The translations under genes were made by a program, and so were the position numbers. A DNA stretch of 64,000 nucleotides from Larix kaempferi (Eukaryota > Streptophyta > Pinopsida > Pinales > Pinaceae): contig BSBM01000461.1 of NCBI GenBank assembly GCA_027924585.1, forward strand, positions 11,113,001 to 11,177,000. The letters are read 5' to 3'. This document shows positions 44,923-57,553 of the stretch, piece by piece (the first letter of the stretch is position 1; each line of letters starts with the position of its first letter). The notes under the pieces are model-generated. The model was not told the origin of the DNA and searched no databases. It saw only the letters and a program-made list of their open reading frames with translations.

Positions 44923-45180
44923 CAGAACAGAATGCATGAAGTGTCATTTAGGAGATGCACAAGGATCACATAGCCACTGCTATGGGTAGCCACAAAGGAG
45001 TGCGCGATACCAACATATGAGGGATTTCCCAATTCGAGCACCTTTCTCATTGAATTCGAGAAAAAGGTGGTGGAACCGCAACGTTTATTGGCCTTGGAGG
45101 AATCCTTAAAGGCTACTCCCACACGTTGGTGGGCAGCACACAAGTCGAATATCACAACCTAGCCACTATGTCTCCACCTA

Positions 45181-45932
45181 ATGACAGTTAGGTCCGGCGA
45201 TGCAGAAGGATATAGGAGAAGGAAGTTCGATGGAAGAAGTGACCCGCAAGCACATTTGGCTGAGTGCGGAAGCAAATGGGGATCACGAGCAAAAGAGGAG
45301 TGGGTCCATGCATTCGTTCACACTTTGGATGAAGTATCGCATAGATGGTATGTCGCAGCAGAAATATGATGCAGGATGACTTTTCTTGGGAGCAGCTAAC
45401 AATTGGATTCAGCAAAATGTTTTGTTTCTCATATGAGAACCCCTTCATCCATAGTGCGCTACAGGTGATCCGCGAGAAGATATTTGAAGCAGTACCGACA
45501 GAGAAACCATTAGAACTTCGGTGGAATGCGACACCAGAAATGATGATGGTGTGCTATAACATCACAGGAGAGCCGAATGATAAGGACGATCCGAGGGCTA
45601 CACATGTACTAGAGTTGGAAGGAAGTTGCAGTGTTGAGGCACCAGAAATACCTTCCGACAAATTCCAACAACCGCTGAAGATCAAGAAAGTAAACATTGG
45701 ATCGGAGGAGAAATTGAATTTTTCAAGCATTGGGAATTATTGGGATGAGTCCACTATTGCAAAGATGACTGATTTATTGCATGAGTTTCAGGATCTGTTA
45801 CCAACAAAATTCTCAGAGATGAAAGGAATTTTTGGGGACTTGGGAGAAATGAAGATTCCCCTGAAACCCGATGCGAAGCCAGTCAAGCAGCGGCCCTACC
45901 GGTTGAATCCAAGGCACAAAGAAAGAGTATAG
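45181..45932 (+). pseudogene. Second capsid-like domain of element A
   Basis: 45181-45369 carries KFDGRSDPQAHL, EEWVHAFVHTLDEVSHRWY. After a frameshift the fold continues in the frame starting 45345 (WEQLTIGFSKMF, NPFIHSALQVIREKIF) and runs into the pre-RT linker KVNIGSEEKLNF and the first RT residues. It is homologous to 33192-33950 of element B and sits in the same place between protease and RT. Two independent elements with the same arrangement suggest it is a true family feature rather than a rearrangement. Confidence 0.65.
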
Positions 45933-46622
45933 ACCGAGATTGAAAGGATGTTAGAAGCTGACATCATAGAACTAGCAGAAGAATCCAAGTGGATCAGCCC
46001 GATGGTGGTCCAGGACAAGAAAACTGGTGAAGTCTAAATCTGTGTTGACTTGCAGAAATTGAATGATGCATGCTTACACGACCCGTTCCCAACACCATTC
46101 ATAGATGAGGTGCTGGAAGGAGTAGGAGGTCAGGAGATTTACTAATTTACGGATGGGTTTTTAGGCTATCACTAGATCAAAATTGCGAAGGAAGACCAGC
46201 ATAAGACTACATTCATCACAAAATGGGGCTGCTTTCAGTATACAATGATTCCATTTGGACTGAAGAATGCTCCAGCAATTTTTTCAAGATTAGTAGTTTC
46301 GATGTTCAAAGACTACATTCATAAATTTCTTGTTATCTATATGGATGTTTGGACATTATATGGTTTGGTCAAATATCACATCGCAAACCTTAGGCTGATG
46401 TTGGAACGCTGTCGACAGTACTGGATTTCATTGAACCTAAAAAAATGCATCCTCTAGCTCTGTTCGGGATTTTGTTAAGGCACATTGTCTACAGGGAAGG
46501 CATGCTAGTAGACCCAACTAAGATCGCAATTATTGTCGACCTCCCACCGCCGACCACAGCTAAGCAAGTAAGAGCAACACTGGGCCACAAAGGCTACTAC
46601 AGGAAGTTTATGCAGCAATCAC
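45818..46622 (+). pseudogene. pol: Element A reverse transcriptase (catalytic Asp lost)
   Basis: Starts MKGIFGDLGEMK and overlaps the end of the previous entry. KQRPYRLNP, WISPMVV, ICVDLQKLND, TDGFLGYH and PFGLKNAPAIF are recognisable. The YxDD box reads YMDV (46338-46349), so the second catalytic aspartate is gone. In-frame stops occur at about 45930, 46035, 46143 and 46173, with a frameshift near 46450. Confidence 0.8.
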
Positions 46623-46710
46623 AACACCAATGGAGAATTTGTTGAAGAAAGACGCCAAGTTTGAGTGGAATGACGAGTTCTAGAAGAGTCTGGACATACT
46701 AAAAGCAAAT

Positions 46711-47280
46711 ATGGTTGCCGCACCCATACTGGCATTCCCAGATTGGACAAAGGAGTTCCATGTTCACGTCGATGCATCATTAGTCGCATTAGGATTCATC
46801 TTGTCCCAACCAGGAGAAGGCGACATCGACCACCCGATAGCCTTCACAAGTAGGAAGCTATCTACTATGGAGAAGAATAATACAACCACAGAATGAGAAG
46901 GGTTGGCGATGGTGTATGCCTTACAAAAATTCCAACACTACCTACTAGGGGGCCACTTTAAAATGTTCACCGATCACTCAACATTAAAATACCTGGTGAA
47001 CAAGCCTGTGTTCGGGGGGAAGATCTGTCAATGGTTTTTATTATTCCAGGAATTTGATTTTGAGATAATTGTCAAACTAGGATGACTAAATGTAGGACCA
47101 TACCTCTTGTCATGAATCAAGTCAGGGGAAGAGCCAAGGAGCATTGACGAAATATTGTCGGATGCTCAGTTGTTCAGGATTGGAATGGTTGACGACTATT
47201 ACAAACAAGTCATCCCATTTTTTGGCTATAGGGGAAGCGCTGACAGGATTCACTACCAACCAAAAGAAGTAGCTAGTGGT
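46711..47280 (+). pseudogene. pol: Element A RNase H
   Basis: FHVHVDASLVALG, IDHPIAFTSRKLS and FTDHSTLKYLVNK identify gypsy RNase H. Stops lie at 46894-46896, 47083-47085 and 47116-47118. It is followed by the RH-integrase linker. Confidence 0.75.
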
Positions 47281-47334
47281 TAGAGCGGCAAACTTTCAAT
47301 TATTTGCAAGACAATTGTATAAAATGGGGCTAGA

Positions 47335-47766
47335 CGAGATACTTTGACAATACGTCCTTCCGCATGAACAGGAGAGGATTGTACCTAGTGTACGGATTGC
47401 AGTTGTCACCGGCATGAGTGATGATGGATCACTGGAGGACTGATTGGCCCAATTGGTACAACTCAATGAGGACAAGTTCATTGCAGACTTTCATCAGAAC
47501 GTGGAAAAGGACCGACAGAAGGCTTGGCACAATCGCCATATTAAACAAAAGCACTTTCAGCGCGAATATTAAGTTCTGTTATATGCCAGCAAGTTTGCTA
47601 AGCACCCAGGTAAGCTACAAATGCATTGGTTAGGTCCCTACATCATAGATTTTGTTACTGACGGAGGTGCGGTGCAGTTGAAGAATTTAGATGGCATAGT
47701 GTTACCTAAGATAGTAAACGTGAATCGGTTGAAACCCTATCATCATGATCAGGCGCATAGCGGTTG
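47335..47766 (+). pseudogene. pol: Element A integrase remnant, catalytic core deleted
   Basis: The frame goes straight from the linker before the zinc domain (QYVLPHEQERI) to a position after the catalytic core (VPSVRIAVV), with no frame change near 47380. In element B about 700 bp lie between these points (about 35540-36242), including the zinc region and all three catalytic residues. The C-terminal part remains: DKFIADFHQNVEKD, YASKFAKHPGKLQMHW, GGAVQLKN. The element could not integrate by itself. Confidence 0.75.
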
Positions 47767-48718
47767 AGAAACACGGATGGAAAAAAAAAACCAATGATGA
47801 CAAAACGTGCAAAGCATGTGGGAAGCATGGCCAGCCAGGTCGCTCGCCGATGCTTCGCATGGTTTAGCATGGGGGGAGTCAAATCTGAGTATGATTGCTG
47901 TGGATCGACATCACTAAAAGATGGCAGAGGAATATGCTGATAGATTCAATTGGTTGTGGATAATATTTTACAAATGATGAGCAAGTGTCAAGAATCAAGC
48001 ATAAATATCAGCGTCAGGATTGAAGAACGCAAGTTGAAGTACAGGAAGTCCAAGAAGGGAAGTAGTGCATTTTCTGATGCAAGTCTGTAAGCTAGATGCA
48101 GAAAGTTATAAAGTTCAGTAGGAAAGCCAAAGAAAGTTGTGGAAAAGGGTAGTGATATAGTTGAAATGGTGCACTTCATTTTGAGCAGAAGCACCCCAGG
48201 TGTGCTAAGAACAAGAACGACGACTGTGCATGAAAAACCAGCGAAGGAAGCAATGAAGATACTGGGAAGGAACAGAGATGAGGTCTCACCCAAGATTTCT
48301 AAGAGTGCGGTAGTTGTTAGAAGGGATGGGGCTTCCCCGAACACCAGAACACCAGGGGAGGATGCCTACTATCTCCAGTAGTGGATTGTCAAATGTGCGA
48401 AATAGATGTGCTAGAGCAGCTGACCTGTTTCACAATTTGAAAATGACGATGAACTTATCCCTAGGTCACAGCAAGCCTGAAGTTCCTGCGCAAGCGTAGA
48501 CAAGGTAGATGATCAAGGTTTCCATAGACTGGAGGATGAGTTCAAGGTAGATGACCAAGGTTGCAAGAGACTCGAGGATGAGTTTGATAACTACATGAAA
48601 GCAAGCTCCAGACGTCAAGAATAGCTTCATAAATTTACCACAAAGATAGACGAAACCATCACCAGCGCTGTCTAGCTGAGGTGGCTTGAGGGTGAGCCAC
48701 AAGTTTGTGTTGGGGGCT
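47767..48718 (+). other. 3' region of element A with ORF3 remnant and PPT
   Basis: Sequence after the integrase stop. It has short open pieces (48139-48381, 80 codons) and a later piece with VDDQG, LEDEF and YMKASSRRQE, which looks like the coiled-coil end of a shortened ORF3. GTGTTGGGGGCT (48707-48718) precedes the LTR as a polypurine tract. Confidence 0.5.
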
Positions 48719-48888
48719 TGTTGGCATGGGATTAGTCCGTAGGAAGTGTAGAAGCTGAGAGATGCAAAAGGGAGAATCCGTGGAAGAAAGGGTCATCTGC
48801 AGAAGCGCAAAAGTAGATAGTTAATTAGATAAGGGTCATGTGGGCCATTTTGTAACCACTTAGTTTTGTATAAATAGAAGTATGATTG
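48719..48888 (+). repeat. Truncated LTR-A (first 170 bp)
   Basis: Begins TGTTGGCATGGGATTAG and matches LTR-A up to ATGATTGTA, including TATAAATAG at 48869-48877. It then stops abruptly, and a second copy of the 3' internal region follows. Confidence 0.8.
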
Positions 48889-49296
48889 TAGTAGTTACAT
48901 GGGTTAGGGTTTCCTCGACCACCAGAAAAACAGGGGCGGAGGCCCGTTGGCTCCAGCAGTGGACTGTCAAATGTGCGAAACATATGTGCCAAAGCAGCTG
49001 GTCTGTTTCACAATTTGGAAATGACAATGAACTTGTACCCATGTCGCAGCAAGACTGAAGTGCTCGAGCAAGAGTAGAAGAGGTAAATGATCAAGGTTTC
49101 AGGACACTGGAGGATGAGTTCGATGTAGATGACCAAGTTTGCAAGAGGTTGGAGCATGAATTCGAGAAGTACATGACAGCGAGCTCCCGACGTCAAGAAT
49201 AGCTTCAGAAATTTACCACAGAGACAAATGAAACCATCACCAGCGGTGTCCAGCTGAGGTGGCTCGAGGGTGTGCCACAAGTTTGTGTTGGGGGCC
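48889..49296 (+). repeat. Second copy of element A 3' internal end
   Basis: Homologous to about 48309-48718 with roughly 15% differences: the CACCAGAA..CAGGGG, GTTTCACAATTTG, LEDEF-coding and GTGTTGGGGGC landmarks recur in order. It leads into the full LTR-A. Together with the truncated LTR this forms a direct repeat of about 580 bp. Confidence 0.75.
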
Positions 49297-49889
49297 TATT
49301 GGCACGAGATTAGTTTGTAGGAAGTGTGGAAGCCGACAGCTGCGAAAGGGAGAATCCATGGAAGAAAGGGTTATTCGTGGAGAACGCAGAATTAGATAGT
49401 TATTTAGATAAGGGTCATGTGGACCCATTTGTAACCACTTAGTTTTGTATAAATAGAAGTATGATTGTAAGCCTAAGGGCATCTAGCAATCAGATGATGA
49501 ATAGAGCAATCAACTTGTGAGTTTTGATTTTTTTTTGTATCCGCGATATGATGTATTGACTGTTTCTGCGAAGGTCATTCCGCAGGCTTTAAGGAATGCA
49601 TGAGGATGTTCGATTATGGTTCCATCTCTGTCCTTTTTTCTTTTGAATGATGAATGATGAATGCGAATGTCTGATGAGATGTGTAATGCTCTGTGGGTTT
49701 AGTAATTGTTGTTTATGCTAATGGGTAATCAGATCATGCTAATGCAAATCTCTATTATGTGTTAATTTAGCGATTGATGAATATGCAAATGATGAAATGT
49801 TAGTATAGTGTAGAAGATATAATCTTTGGTTTCTATGGTTGCAAAGTGTGTTTGATGCATGTCCTCAACTCCACTGCGGAAACTTGGCT
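49297..49889 (+). repeat. 3' LTR-A of unit 1, cut at the duplication junction
   Basis: Begins TATTGGCACGAG and carries TATAAATAG at 49448-49456. It runs to AACTTGGCT, where the sequence jumps to element B ORF3. The missing final 155 bp are present in the unit 2 copy. Confidence 0.9.
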
Positions 49890-50349
49890 ACTGTAGGTGA
49901 AGACCATGGTAAAAGAAAAGCAGACCATGCTATAAAAGTTGGACACAGAGGTCAAGGCTCTGCCACCCAGGGAGAGGCTACTGAGGTATAAGGAGACATC
50001 AGGCTTGAAGAAAGAAGTCTAGGCATTAAGATAAAAAGAGACTGAGATTGATAATCAGTCACAACAACTCCTAGAGGATGCCATGGGGGTGTCGCAGTAG
50101 ATAGAAGACAAGCTAAAGGAACTGCGCGACAACCAGGAGCAGGTACAGGGACAGATTGGAGAAGAGATAACTCCAGCACTAGTTGAGATAGTAAAACAAG
50201 TTGAAAAAGATACCAGAGAAGCAGTGGAACAGTTGTTTGGCACATATAACGAGTTCACGGCCAAATTAGTTCCACCGATCGCAGAGCAGAGCGAGACGAC
50301 TGAAACAGCAAGTGGCTTGGGGACGAGCCACATGTAAGTGTTAGGGGCA
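49890..50349 (+). pseudogene. Duplicate fragment of element B ORF3 C-terminus and PPT
   Basis: Copy of 39671-40130: the last part of the coiled-coil ORF3 with the same internal stops, its TAA at 50335-50337, and the PPT. Confidence 0.8.
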
Positions 50350-52012
50350 TGTTGGGCCTAAGTTGGGACAAAGTTTTGGTAACACTTTTTGATAAGCAGG
50401 ACAAGCTGAGCTGAGCGCAGCTCATAAAAATATGTAATTATGTCTAAGTGTTGAGGGTGCTGCGAAGTTGTTCTCAACATCCAAGTTTTGGCCATGCTGC
50501 GAAGTTGGGCACAACATCCAAATTTTGGAAGTACCGCGAAGACCAATGCTACAAGGAAGCAGTGCTACGAAGCAGTCAGGCCACGTGGAGCTAGCAAAGT
50601 GGAGTGCTGGGCGAGGATCAGGTGCAGGTACCAGATGGACCAGTAGTGGTCTAATTTTGGAAAGATGCTCCAGGAGTTCCGAGTGGTGGGAACGAGCAAA
50701 TCAGGAAGGCATCCAATACATGAGTTTTTTAAGGAAAGGACAGCTTAAGGAAAGCGATGGCTTGGCATGCCTAGTGGGTGAGACTGTTAGAGATGAACGG
50801 TTCAGTGAAAGTGACCTGTTGGCATGCATGCGATAGGAAGGCCGATAGTGATAGAATGAAGACGTGGAGAACCACCACGATGAAGCAGACACTACCAGAT
50901 GCCAGCAAGCCAGTTTAGGGAAGCCGACATAGTTTTGTAAACGCTAAGGGTTGTTGGGTTTAGGTCTTCGGCATTGCAAAGACATGACATTCGGGCATGG
51001 TCTATTTAAGAAGACAATTTTGTATGGGATGGGGCTACTTTTTGTTGTTACATTTTTGGGTTCTAGATGTTGCATTGTAAAATCTCTTTTGGGTAGAGAA
51101 GATTGTAAAGGCTCTGCAGCTGTGTGCGCAGAGACCTATCTGAGAGGAAGGAGAGTTTGCAGCTGAGTGTGCAGACTAAGAACGGTTGTCCCCATCCCTT
51201 TTTAAAAATATATATTACCAACCATTCTTGTGGATGTAGCTTCCCATCCGGGGGAGTGAACCACATTAAATATTGTGTTGTGCGATTGTGTTTTATGTAT
51301 GAATGCTTATCTATGTTTTTTGTAAATGAATGTCTAGTTGTTTCCTTGCATGCTGTTATGAGAGAACTGTTGTATGCATTTTCCATCAGAGGAGGTATGG
51401 AGATGATATGTTAAGTTCTACATGAATAGATGAATGGTGAACATTTAGCTTATGTTTGAGAACAGTGAATCAGTTAGTTGGTTAAGTGTTAAGAGATCAC
51501 TTAAGTACTTCTTTATGCGATAGAACAAATGCATAACAATTAGATGGTATCAGTAGAATATGCTCAAATCATAACCATACCAAGTGGATGAACGAATAGT
51601 AGATGGATAATCGTTTGAGTAGTTGAATGAGTGGATGAGTGATACTCAATTCAGAACCTCAAGCATTTTCAAGGTAGTCGAGTATAGGGTTGCACTACAT
51701 AGTTTGCAATTTCAGTTGAAGCGCCGTAGTAGAAGAAATTAGTGGTGCAGACTGCAGCGTTTCTCATCGCTGCGCAGTCTCACCTCGTAGCAAATACCCC
51801 TTGTTATGCTGTGTAGTACGTCCATCAAAGCAACTTATCACTTACTGTGGAAATCTTATTCCACAGTACCCCATAGATACACCTCGGGTGAGACCTCAAC
51901 TTGCTCGCAGGTTGTTGCCGAAAGGGCCGGTGCAAAGGGGTTTTGTTGGTCAAAGGGAAACCGTGAAGAACCTGCGTCTTATAGAAAACCTCTAGGTCAG
52001 TTATAGCCAACA
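50350..52012 (+). repeat. LTR-B, duplicate copy
   Basis: Copy of 40131-41793. It is a third LTR-B without a 5' partner in unit 2, as expected if only part of element B was duplicated. GAGAT follows at 52013-52017. Confidence 0.9.
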
Positions 52013-52474
52013 GAGATTCACGAGTGGTTTGACAGAAAGATAGAGGAGTTCACAGAAGGAGAAAAGAAAAAACCCAGACAGACGGTAAGCAATTGGTTGC
52101 AAAAATACATTTATTCAGATATCCACGAAATATTTTTCTGTGAATTCCCAGTACTACTGCACGAGTGGCTAGTGCAACTAACATTCCAGAAGCACACTTT
52201 CCAAAAGACTTAGCCTGAACATTGGACACCAGAACTGATTCGATAGCTGAAATGTGTCGACAACACAGTATCAAGGGCTATCAACTTCTAGGTGGATAGT
52301 ATCCTAGAGGGATATATTACTGAGTTCGTAATAGACACGATCAAATCATACAACGACATGAAAAGAAATTTATTTAGGGGACCAAGGGGAAGGTTCATGC
52401 TATTGCTAAAACTATGGATTAAGATGCTCATCTGCGAGAAGGGCATTTTGAGGATGACTTCCGATGAGTAGAAA
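52013..52474 (+). pseudogene. Element A gag N-terminal module, duplicate
   Basis: Copy of 41794-42255 with the same stops. Confidence 0.6.
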
Positions 52475-52831
52475 GATCAGTGTGCGGAGGTTGTGGGTAT
52501 CACGTGAATTGAGATCAGATAGAAAGATGTGGGGTATATGGACATGAGCGACGACAATTTGTATGGGAAGCTGACGAAGAGTGTGGTACCTTGAGGAGTG
52601 GGGTGATGTTCCGGCGTCCTGAGAAGAAGAGGAGGACTGAGAGAGAGCCTCCTGAGAGGACCAAAACAGAAGACTGCAAAACAAGACCACATGGGAGAAA
52701 GAGACCCTATTGCGACAAAGATGGTGACCAGGCTACCCCAGAAGCAGACAAAGGATGGATTGTAAGTTACAACATACCTGCAACCCCGCGCACTACCCAG
52801 AATTTCACAGGAAGAAACCCAAAGTTTCCCT

Positions 52832-53290
52832 ATGTGCAGTGGTAAAAGTAGTGCATCAATAAACAACAATAGTAGGAGAATGGAAGATGACACAAAAATG
52901 CCCACTTTCCAAGGGAATGAGACTAAGGATCCCAAGCAGTTTTGGTTTCTGTGCGAAGCAGTATGGACAGTGAAGCAGGTCCAGGATGAAGCTATTAAAC
53001 AAGGACAGCTAGCGATGACCCTTAGAGGCTGTGCACTAGATTGGTTTATGAAGTTTATGAGGGTTCCGGGGGGAACACCAACTAAGTCGTTGGCGCAGAT
53101 CAAAGTAGGAATGATCGATGAATTCAGGAAGCCAAAGTCAGAATCGCAGTATGTCACCGAGCTCAAAGAAATCAAGCAATACACAAATGAGCTGGTATGG
53201 GAATTTGATCAGCGATACAAAACACTGATAGCGAAGGTAAGTTTTGGGATAGATGTATGCAACACAAGGAGTGGTTCATCGCAGGACTAG
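52832..53290 (+). pseudogene. gag: Element A gag capsid core, duplicate
   Basis: 152 codons, identical at the protein level to 42613-43071. Confidence 0.75.
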
Positions 53291-53451
53291 TACCACACAT
53301 CCGTGGACCAATAGTGCAACAGAAGGTTGCGACCCAGTTGGAAGCATTAGAAATTGCGATGAAGTTGTAGGCTTCACCAATAGGAAAAACAAGGTTGGGT
53401 ATGGATCGTATACAAGTGCAACTAGCAAACTTGATGATCCAACTGTAGGAC

Positions 53452-54549
53452 ATGAAGAAAGGGAAAGAGGCCTGCAAAGAGGTGTGGTGTACTAGGTGTA
53501 GGATAGAGGGACACCACAAGGATCAGTGCCTAGACTTCTGGGAGTATTTGCAATCCAGTGCACCAAATCCCCTCAGTCAGGGAGGACTACCTTGGTGTTT
53601 GTTGTATCTATCAAATGAGAGGCCGTCAACTAGAAGACTGTGTTTATCTCTAGAATATGGTGTTGAAACTAGGGAACTTGTATTGCAAGTTCTGTAAATC
53701 AGTTGGCCATGATGAAAACAACTACAAAGCTTATGTCCTACTCCAGGAGAGGACTGCAACTGCATACTTCATGGTAGGAGAAGAACAGGCACTGGGATAG
53801 CAACAACAACAGTATAACCAACCACCAGCCCAGTATAATCACCCACCGCAGGAGTATGATCAGGGGCAGTATGGGAAAATGCAGTATGCAGCACTGCAGT
53901 ATCCGACACTGTAGTATCTGCCACCGTAATACCCACCATATGGACCACTGCAATAGCCGTAGTATGGAAAACCAAAGTACCCACCATATGGACCACCATG
54001 TGGAGGTGCTAGAGGAGGATTCCTCAGAGGTTGAGGTGTTAGAGTAGGATGAGGAGGAGCTGTTGGATGAGGATGGGGACCGATTATATGCTACAACTGT
54101 GGGAACTAGGGGCACTATCAGAGGGATTTCCTAAATCCAGCACCACAGCAGTGCACTTATTGCGGCGCTGTGGATCATGGCATTGAAGATTGTCCACATC
54201 TCATCTAAAATGACAGACGAAGAATCTGCCACCATCTCCACAAAACCATAATCAGAATCCACCGGATGCACAAATGATATCAATAGAGGCCCAAAGACAC
54301 CATGTGGCTGTTGGGGTAGTGAAATGAGGAGGAGCAGTGACAGGAGACGATGGGCCACGAGCTACCGTCAGACCAACAACACGAAAACATGTCACCTTTG
54401 ATGCGGAGGTTGAAAGGGATATCTTCTTGGAAGCGCAGGAGGTGATGAGACATAAGAGGCAGTTACCTCTTCAGGAAGAAACTACTACAACATGCCACCA
54501 ACGTTCGACGGGACAAAGTTGCGGGGAAATTCTAGCACCTTAAAAGCCT
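53452..54549 (+). pseudogene. gag: Element A gag zinc-knuckle region, duplicate
   Basis: Copy of 43233-44330. A few substitutions (for example near 53571, 53718 and 53737) are among the handful that distinguish the units. The second knuckle again ends in Tyr. A GAAACGAGG to GAAATGAGG change near 54325 is a CpG-type transition. Confidence 0.7.
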
Positions 54550-54682
54550 TCTTGAAAAGTTTCCTGGAGTTGGAAAATGATCACAATGTGCTGGAGGAGA
54601 TATCCAACCTATTGAATCAACGAGAGGGTGCACGCTAGGACCAAAAGGTCAATTGCATACAGAAGAGGAAGACGGGGTGAGA

Positions 54683-55141
54683 GATGCGAATGTTGGCACA
54701 AATTGGAGCATTTGATGTCAAATGAATTATCTTGGACCTGGGGTTGGATGTCAACATCTTGACCAAGCAGACATGGGAAATAATTGGTAAACCACAGCTG
54801 GCCTCAAGACTTATGCAGATTTTGAGGTAATTGAAATTGTGGAGAATACCAGTCCCTACCCAACATTGCTAGGGATTGACTGGGAAATCAACAACCTAGG
54901 GGTTATCGATTTTAAGAAGTGGACTATGTCATTTGAGAATCACAAAATGAGGGTTGTGGCACCTTTGGATCCTACAGAAGGGCATCGATATGTTGAACTA
55001 GAGAGAGATGGATTTACAGAGGGATGGGATAGTATATACAACATATCTGAGGATTACATTAATCCCACTGCAAACAGAGAATTGGGATGGTGCAGTGTCA
55101 GTTCAGTGTCGTCGGATTCAGATGAGGCGCTTGAGAACTGA
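54683..55141 (+). pseudogene. Element A protease region, duplicate
   Basis: Copy of 44464-44922, with the same DLG motif, TGA and frameshift. Confidence 0.65.
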
Positions 55142-55399
55142 CAGAACAGAATGCATGAAGTGTCATTTAGGAGATGCACAAGGATCACATAGCCACTGCT
55201 ATGGGTAGCCACAAAGGAGTGCGCGATACCAACATATGAGGGATTTCCCAATTCGAGCACCTTTCTCATTGAATTCGAGAAAAAGGTGGTGGAACCGCAA
55301 CGTTTATTGGCCTTGGAGGAATCCTTAAAGGCTACTCCCACACGTTGGTGGGCAGCACACAAGTCGAATATCACAACCTAGCCACTATGTCTCCACCTA

Positions 55400-56151
55400 A
55401 TGACAGTTAGGTTCGGCGATGCAGAAGGATATAGGAGAAGGAAGTTCGATGGAAGAAGTGACCCGCAAGCACATTTGGCTGAGTGCGGAAGCAAATGGGG
55501 ATCACGAGCAAAAGAGGAGTGGGTCCATGCATTCGTTCACACTTTGGATGAAGTATCGCATAGATGGTATGTCGCAGCAGAAATATGATGCAGGATGACT
55601 TTTCTTGGGAGCAGCTAACAATTGGATTCAGCAAAATGTTTTGTTTCTCATATGAGAACCCCTTCATCCATAGTGCGCTACAGGTGATCCGCGAGAAGAT
55701 ATTTGAAGCAGTACCGACAGAGAAACCATTAGAACTTCGGTGGAATGCGACACCAGAAATGATGATGGTGTGCTATAACATCACAGGAGAGCCGAATGAT
55801 AAGGACGATCCGAGGGCTACACATGTACTAGAGTTGGAAGGAAGTTGCAGTGTTGAGGCACCAGAAATACCTTCCGACAAATTCCAACAACCGCTGAAGA
55901 TCAAGAAAGTAAACATTGGATCGGAGGAGAAATTGAATTTTTCAAGCATTGGGAATTATTGGGATGAGTCCACTATTGCAAAGATGACTGATTTATTGCA
56001 TGAGTTTCAGGATCTGTTACCAACAAAATTCTCAGAGATGAAAGGAATTTTTGGGGACTTGGGAGAAATGAAGATTCCCCTGAAACCCGATGCGAAGCCA
56101 GTCAAGCAGCGGCCCTACCGGTTGAATCCAAGGCACAAAGAAAGAGTATAG
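55400..56151 (+). pseudogene. Second capsid-like domain of element A, duplicate
   Basis: Copy of 45181-45932. One residue near its N-terminus differs (VRFGD against VRSGD). Confidence 0.65.
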
Positions 56152-56841
56152 ACCGAGATTGAAAGGATGTTAGAAGCTGACATCATAGAACTAGCAGAAG
56201 AATCCAAGTGGATCAGCCCGATGGTGGTCCAGGACAAGAAAACTGGTGAAGTCTAAATCTGTGTTGACTTGCAGAAATTGAATGATGCATGCTTACACGA
56301 CCCGTTCCCAACACCATTCATAGATGAGGTGCTGGAAGGAGTAGGAGGTCAGGAGATTTACTAATTTACGGATGGGTTTTTAGGCTATCACTAGATCAAA
56401 ATTGCGAAGGAAGACCAGCATAAGACTACATTCATCACAAAATGGGGCTGCTTTCAGTATACAATGATTCCATTTGGACTGAAGAATGCTCCAGCAATTT
56501 TTTCAAGATTAGTAGTTTCGATGTTCAAAGACTACATTCATAAATTTCTTGTTATCTATATGGATGTTTGGACATTATATGGTTTGGTCAAATATCACAT
56601 CGCAAACCTTAGGCTGATGTTGGAACGCTGTCGACAGTACTGGATTTCATTGAACCTAAAAAAATGCATCCTCTAGCTCTGTTCGGGATTTTGTTAAGGC
56701 ACATTGTCTACAGGGAAGGCATGCTAGTAGACCCAACTAAGATCGCAATTATTGTCGACCTCCCACCGCCGACCACAGCTAAGCAAGTAAGAGCAACACT
56801 GGGCCACAAAGGCTACTACAGGAAGTTTATGCAGCAATCAC
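56037..56841 (+). pseudogene. pol: Element A reverse transcriptase, duplicate
   Basis: Copy of 45818-46622, with the same YMDV change at 56557-56568 and the same stops. Confidence 0.8.
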
Positions 56842-56929
56842 AACACCAATGGAGAATTTGTTGAAGAAAGACGCCAAGTTTGAGTGGAATGACGAGTTCT
56901 AGAAGAGTCTGGACATACTAAAAGCAAAT

Positions 56930-57499
56930 ATGGTTGCCGCACCCATACTGGCATTCCCAGATTGGACAAAGGAGTTCCATGTTCACGTCGATGCATCATT
57001 AGTCGCATTAGGATTCATCTTGTCCCAACCAGGAGAAGGCGACATCGACCACCCGATAGCCTTCACAAGTAGGAAGCTATCTACTATGGAGAAGAATAAT
57101 ACAACCACAGAATGAGAAGGGTTGGCGATGGTGTATGCCTTACAAAAATTCCAACACTACCTACTAGGGGGCCACTTTAAAATGTTCACCGATCACTCAA
57201 CATTAAAATACCTGGTGAACAAGCCTGTGTTCGGGGGGAAGATCTGTCAATGGTTTTTATTATTCCAGGAATTTGATTTTGAGATAATTGTCAAACTAGG
57301 ATGACTAAATGTAGGACCATACCTCTTGTCATGAATCAAGTCAGGGGAAGAGCCAAGGAGCATTGACGAAATATTGTCGGATGCTCAGTTGTTCAGGATT
57401 GGAATGGTTGACGACTATTACAAACAAGTCATCCCATTTTTTGGCTATAGGGGAAGCGCTGACAGGATTCACTACCAACCAAAAGAAGTAGCTAGTGGT
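56930..57499 (+). pseudogene. pol: Element A RNase H, duplicate
   Basis: Copy of 46711-47280. Confidence 0.75.
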
Positions 57500-57553
57500 T
57501 AGAGCGGCAAACTTTCAATTATTTGCAAGACAATTGTATAAAATGGGGCTAGA

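Larger units (their letters stand above)
39671..49889 (+). repeat. Tandem duplication, unit 1 (10,219 bp)
   Basis: Direct copy of 49890-60107. It starts inside ORF3 of element B and ends inside the 3' LTR of element A. At the junction the four bases GGCT are shared: they end at 39670, 49889 and 60107. By eye about 15 single-base differences (for example 40038 G/50257 A and 40493 G/50712 T) and a 1-bp T-run indel near 49530 separate the units. This is about 99.85% identity. Confidence 0.95.
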
